55,017 bases of DNA from Streptomyces rugosispiralis (GTDB taxonomy: Bacteria; Actinomycetota; Actinomycetes; Streptomycetales; Streptomycetaceae). Shown piece by piece: positions 51,321 to 55,017 of this stretch; the first letter of the stretch is position 1; every line of letters begins with the position of its first letter. Below the pieces are notes generated by a model. The model worked only from the letters and a program-made list of their open reading frames with translations. It was not told where the DNA came from and made no database searches. The stretch spans positions 1-55,017 of the forward strand of contig NZ_JANIAA010000053.1 in the NCBI RefSeq assembly GCF_024505145.1, given 5' to 3'. A program made the position numbers and the translations under genes.

Positions 51321-54300
51321 ATGCTGCGCGCCGAACTGATCCGACCGATCCAGGACCTCCTCACCGAACAGAGCCGCCGCTTCGGCGCCAAGACCGCTTA
51401 CGCCGACGCCCGGCGCGCCATCAGCTACGCCGAGCTGGAGACGCGCACCCGCCGACTCGCCGGCCATCTGGCCGGGCTGAGCCTGCTGCCGGGCGACCGC
51501 GTTGCCATGTACCTCGGCAACCGTGTCGAGATGGTGGAGAGCTACTTCGCCGTCGTCCGCGCCGGGGGAATCGGTGTCCCGGTCAATCCGCATGTCTCCC
51601 AGGCCGAACTGGAGCATCTGCTCACCGCCTGCGGCAGCCAGGTCGTCATCACCGACTCCGCCCACTTGCCGCTGCTGCGCCGACTCGCCCCCGGGGCGAG
51701 TCCGCTGACCGTACTGGTGGTGGGCGAGGAACCGGTCCCGGCGGGCTGCCTGTCCTACGAGCGGTTCGCCACCACCGAGCCGGACACACCGGCCCGCGAC
51801 GACCACGGGCTCGACGACATCGCCTGGATGCTCTTCACCTCCGGCACCACCAGCAAACCCAAGGGTGTGCTCGCCACCCAGCGCAACTGCCTCTGGTCCG
51901 TCGCCGCGTCCTACGTACCCGCGCTCGGCCTCACCGCCGAGGACCGTGTGCTCTGGCCGCTGCCCCTGTTCCACAGCCTCTCCCACATCGTGTGCGTGCT
52001 GGCCGTGACGGCGGTCGGAGCGACCGCCCGGATCACCGACGGACACTCCGCCGAGGACGTGCTGGAGCTGTGGGGCGAGGACCGCTCCACGGTCATCGCC
52101 GGAGTCCCCACGCTGTACCACTACCTCGTCCGCGCCTCCAAGGCGCCCGGATACACCGCCCCCGGCCTGCGGGTGGGCCTGGTCGGTGGCGCCGTGACCA
52201 CGGCGGCGCTGCGGCGCTCGGTCGAGGACGCCTTCGGGGCCCCGCTCATCGACGCGTACGGCAGCACCGAGACCTCCGGTTCGATCGCCGTCAACTGGCC
52301 CACCGGGGCCAGGGTCGAGGGCTCCTGCGGACTCCCCGTCCCCGGCCTCGCGCTGCGGGTGGTCGACCACCGCACCGGCCTGGACGTGCCCGACGGGACC
52401 GAGGGCGAGGTGTGGGTCCGCGGCCCGAACGTCATGGCGGGCTACCACAACCAGCCCGAAGCCACCGCCGAGGCGCTCCGGGACGGCTGGTTCCACACCG
52501 GCGACCTCGCCCGCCGCGACCGGGACGGCTATCTGACGGTCACCGGACGGCTCAAGGAACTCATCATCCGCGCCGGGGAGAACATCCACCCCGTCGAGGT
52601 GGAGGACGTCCTGCGGACAGCGCCCGGTGTGGCCGACGCCGCCGTGGTCGGCAAGCCGCACGACGTCTTCGGCGAAGTCCCGGTGGCCTTCATCGTGCCC
52701 GCACCCGGCGGCTTCGACCCGGCCCAGGCGCTCGCCCTGTGCCGGGAGCGGCTCTCGTACTTCAAGGTGCCCGAGGAGCTGTACGAGATCGAACGGATCC
52801 CGCGCACCGCGACCGGCAAGGTCACCCGGCACCGGCTGCTGGACGGCCCGGCACGGCTGCGTGCGGTGGGCAACGCCTACCATGACGCGCTCTTCCGCAC
52901 GAGGTGGGTACCTCAACCGTCCGCTCTTCAGCCCTGGCCCCGCCGTTGGGCGCTGCTCGGCCAGCATGCCCCCGGGCTCGTCGGCCTGCTGGGGGCCTCC
53001 GGCGGTACCGAGCTGGGCGAGCACATCGACATGGCCGGCCTGAGAGCGGCGGTGGCCGCCGGAAGCCCCCCGCCCGCCGTGGCACTGCTGTCGGCCGCCG
53101 CGGACACCACCGAGGGTGTCCTGATGGACGTCGAGACATGGCTGGCCTCCGCCGAGCTGTCCGATGGGCTGCTGGTGGTGGCCACGCGAGGTGCCGTGGC
53201 GACGACCGCGGGCGAGGACGTGCCGAATCCGGAACAGGCCGCGCTGTGGGGGCTGGTGCGCTCCCTGCAAGCCGCTCATCCCGGCCGTATCGCCATCGTC
53301 GACCTCGACGAGCCGGATGACGCGGCGTGTGCCGGTGCACTGGTGGCGGCGGTGGCGTCGGGCGAGCCCCAGAGCGCGGTGCGCTCGGGCGTCGTGCTGC
53401 TGCCGCGCCTTGAGCGCGTGGCCTTGGACGCGGGCCTGGGCCTGGGTCCGGATGCCGAGCGGAATGTGCCCGTGGCCTTCGACCCCCATGGCACCGCCGT
53501 CGTCACCGGAGTGGACACCCGGCGCGGCGCCGCGATCGCCCGGCATCTGGTGACCGGTTACGGCGTCCGACACCTGTTGCTGATCGCTCCGCCGGGGCAG
53601 GGCGGCCTGGCCAACGAGCTGTGTACCCAGCTCGCCGACGCCGGAGCCGATGTCCGGCTGGTCGAATGCGCCCTGGACAACCGCACCAAACTGAGGCGGG
53701 CGCTGGCCAAGGCCGGCAGCCCCTTGAACGTGGTCGTCCACGCCTGGGAGGCCGTGGACGAGCCGTCGGACGGGCGCGTGGCAGCCGAGGCCAGAACGCT
53801 GTACGAGCTGATCCGGAACGCCGATCTCACCGCGTTCGTGCTGTCCTCCTCGACCAAGGGGTCACTGGGCGCGGCAGGGGAGACCACTGAAGCCGCCTCC
53901 GCCGCCTTCCTCGACGCCTACGCCCAGCATCTGCGGGTGCGAGGGGTACCGGCCCAGTCCATCGCCTGGGGTCCGTGGGAGGGAGAGACCGACGAGACGG
54001 CCGGCGCTCTGAGCCCTCGGGAGGCCCTCGCGGCGCTGGACGCCGCCCTGGCCGTGGACGAGGCCCAACTCGTCGCGGTGAAACTCGACCCGACCGCCGT
54101 GCCGACCGGGACGACCTCCCCGTTGCTCCAGGACCTGATCGACGTCCCGGCGCGCACCGCCACCGTGGACGAGGCCGCCACGGTGGCTCTGCGGGAACGG
54201 ATATCGGACGCGCACGAGGCCGATCGGGACCGGCTGCTCACCGATCTCGTCCGCGAACACCTGGCCGACCTGCTGGGCCTGGCCGACAAGCACGCCGTCG

Positions 54301-55017
54301 AGCCCGAGCGGGCCTTCACCGACCTGGGCCTGACCTCGGTCACGGTGGTGGAGCTGCGCAACCGGCTGAGCGAGGCCACCGGGCTGCGCCTGCCCGCCAC
54401 CTCCGCCTTCGACCACCCCACCCCGGTGGCGTTGGGGAGCCTGCTGCGGCGGGAACTGCTCGGCGGTGCGGAAGTGGGGCCGGAGGTGCCGACCGCCTCG
54501 GTTCCGGCCCCGGGTTCGGCCATGGTCGCGGGCGCCGGCGTGGGCGTGGCCGATGACCCGATCGCGATCGTGGGGATGGCGTGTCGGCTGCCGGGCGGGG
54601 TCGGGTCGCCGGAGGAGTTGTGGGAGCTGGTTCTCGCAGGTGGTGAGGGCATCGGGGAGTTCCCGGCGGATCGGGGATGGGATCTGGAGCACCTCTTCGA
54701 TCCGGATCCGGATCACGCCGGGACGAGCTATGCGCGGCGGGGCGGGTTTCTGTATGACGCGGGGGAGTTCGACGCGGAGTTCTTCGGGATCTCGCCGCGT
54801 GAGGCGCTGGCGATGGACCCGCAGCAGCGGTTGCTGCTGGAGACGTCATGGGAGGCGTTGGAGCGGGCCGGGATCGATCCGGTCTCGTTACGGGGCCAGG
54901 ACGTGGGCGTCTTCGCCGGGATGATGCATCAGAACTACGGCGTCGGCTCCACCGAAGGGGCGGATTCCCCCGCCGGTCTGGAAGGCCACCTGATGACCGG
55001 CACCTCGGCGAGCGTGG
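51321..55017 (+). CDS. Type I polyketide synthase, loading module AMP ligase-KR0-ACP followed by KS (3' partial)
   Basis: Starts at ATG 51321 with GGGAGGGGAGAGG upstream, and remains open at the right edge (1232 codons seen). Residues 1-510 are an AMP-forming acyl-CoA-ligase-type domain: TSGTTSKPKG at 173-182, YGSTE at 313-317, HTGD in WFHTGDLARRDRDGYL, and the catalytic Lys500 in TATGKVT. Residues about 560-960 have a KR-like fold, but TGxxGxxG reads TGVDTRRG and the YxxxN position is changed (TTEAAS), so it is inactive. ACP Ser1006 lies in LGLTSVTVVELRN (Thr in place of the usual Asp). The first KS begins near 1077 (DDPIAIVGMACRLPGG) and is cut before its active Cys. The module activates a free carboxylic-acid starter, probably aromatic. 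The opening region resembles the aminohydroxybenzoate-loading domains of ansamycin PKSs. Confidence 0.93.
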   Translation, partial: MLRAELIRPIQDLLTEQSRRFGAKTAYADARRAISYAELETRTRRLAGHLAGLSLLPGDRVAMYLGNRVEMVESYFAVVRAGGIGVPVNPHVSQAELEHLLTACGSQVVITDSAHLPLLRRLAPGASPLTVLVVGEEPVPAGCLSYERFATTEPDTPARDDHGLDDIAWMLFTSGTTSKPKGVLATQRNCLWSVAASYVPALGLTAEDRVLWPLPLFHSLSHIVCVLAVTAVGATARITDGHSAEDVLELWGEDRSTVIAGVPTLYHYLVRASKAPGYTAPGLRVGLVGGAVTTAALRRSVEDAFGAPLIDAYGSTETSGSIAVNWPTGARVEGSCGLPVPGLALRVVDHRTGLDVPDGTEGEVWVRGPNVMAGYHNQPEATAEALRDGWFHTGDLARRDRDGYLTVTGRLKELIIRAGENIHPVEVEDVLRTAPGVADAAVVGKPHDVFGEVPVAFIVPAPGGFDPAQALALCRERLSYFKVPEELYEIERIPRTATGKVTRHRLLDGPARLRAVGNAYHDALFRTRWVPQPSALQPWPRRWALLGQHAPGLVGLLGASGGTELGEHIDMAGLRAAVAAGSPPPAVALLSAAADTTEGVLMDVETWLASAELSDGLLVVATRGAVATTAGEDVPNPEQAALWGLVRSLQAAHPGRIAIVDLDEPDDAACAGALVAAVASGEPQSAVRSGVVLLPRLERVALDAGLGLGPDAERNVPVAFDPHGTAVVTGVDTRRGAAIARHLVTGYGVRHLLLIAPPGQGGLANELCTQLADAGADVRLVECALDNRTKLRRALAKAGSPLNVVVHAWEAVDEPSDGRVAAEARTLYELIRNADLTAFVLSSSTKGSLGAAGETTEAASAAFLDAYAQHLRVRGVPAQSIAWGPWEGETDETAGALSPREALAALDAALAVDEAQLVAVKLDPTAVPTGTTSPLLQDLIDVPARTATVDEAATVALRERISDAHEADRDRLLTDLVREHLADLLGLADKHAVEPERAFTDLGLTSVTVVELRNRLSEATGLRLPATSAFDHPTPVALGSLLRRELLGGAEVGPEVPTASVPAPGSAMVAGAGVGVADDPIAIVGMACRLPGGVGSPEELWELVLAGGEGIGEFPADRGWDLEHLFDPDPDHAGTSYARRGGFLYDAGEFDAEFFGISPREALAMDPQQRLLLETSWEALERAGIDPVSLRGQDVGVFAGMMHQNYGVGSTEGADSPAGLEGHLMTGTSASV

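Overview
The window is typical Streptomyces chromosome: very high G+C with third-position GC bias, GGAGG-type ribosome sites, type I modular polyketide synthase (PKS) genes, Tat- and Sec-exported plant-polymer hydrolases, and many small regulator/transporter pairs. I cannot name the species.

Two different PKS gene clusters are cut by the window edges. On the left (2-10583) is the 3' end of a large PKS subunit. It carries the tail of a methylmalonyl AT, then DH-ER-KR-ACP, then a complete KS-AT-DH-KR-ACP module whose DH and KR are visibly degenerate. There is no thioesterase. A cytochrome P450 with an unusual I-helix follows. On the right (about 46.1-55.0 kb) is the start of a second cluster: a large LuxR-family ATPase (LAL) regulator, a convergent MhpA-type FAD monooxygenase, and a PKS gene that opens at 51321 and runs off the window. 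Its loading module is an AMP-forming acyl ligase, a dead KR-like domain and an ACP, followed by the first KS. Ligase loading, MhpA-type oxygenase and LAL regulator together resemble ansamycin-type clusters that start from an aminohydroxybenzoate. That is an inference, because no starter-biosynthesis gene is in view.

The 35 kb between is accessory and housekeeping DNA. At 10.7-22.2 kb lie a YcnI-like exported protein, a MarR-MFS-PPOX group, a LysR/EamA divergent pair, a nucleotidyltransferase, a MerR-linked SDR, a TetR-MFS drug-efflux operon with a perfect 22-bp palindrome, and a DUF6010-like membrane protein. At 22.5-32.1 kb is a plant cell-wall block: GH127 arabinofuranosidase with a ricin-type lectin tail, GH43 enzyme and PL1 pectate lyase, the last two divergent around a LacI-type palindrome. 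Interleaved are a methyltransferase with an apparent frameshift, an SDR with a small partner and a LysR gene, and a secreted zinc protease. At 32.1-36.2 kb a FAD monooxygenase and MarR gene share two near-identical operators. Next to them are remnants of a second monooxygenase and a TetR gene that appear joined by deletions. At 36.3-39.8 kb is an sdhCAB-type succinate dehydrogenase with a single cytochrome b anchor. At 39.9-46.1 kb are a TetR gene divergent from a Baeyer-Villiger monooxygenase and an SMP-30-like propeller protein, then a zinc alcohol dehydrogenase and a nitroreductase.

A striking feature is the number of short, unrelated GC-rich tandem repeat arrays in intergenic gaps. Six lie between 14.7 and 25.9 kb, two of them flanking the frameshifted methyltransferase. 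No tRNA, rRNA, CRISPR array, insertion sequence or phage gene was recognised.
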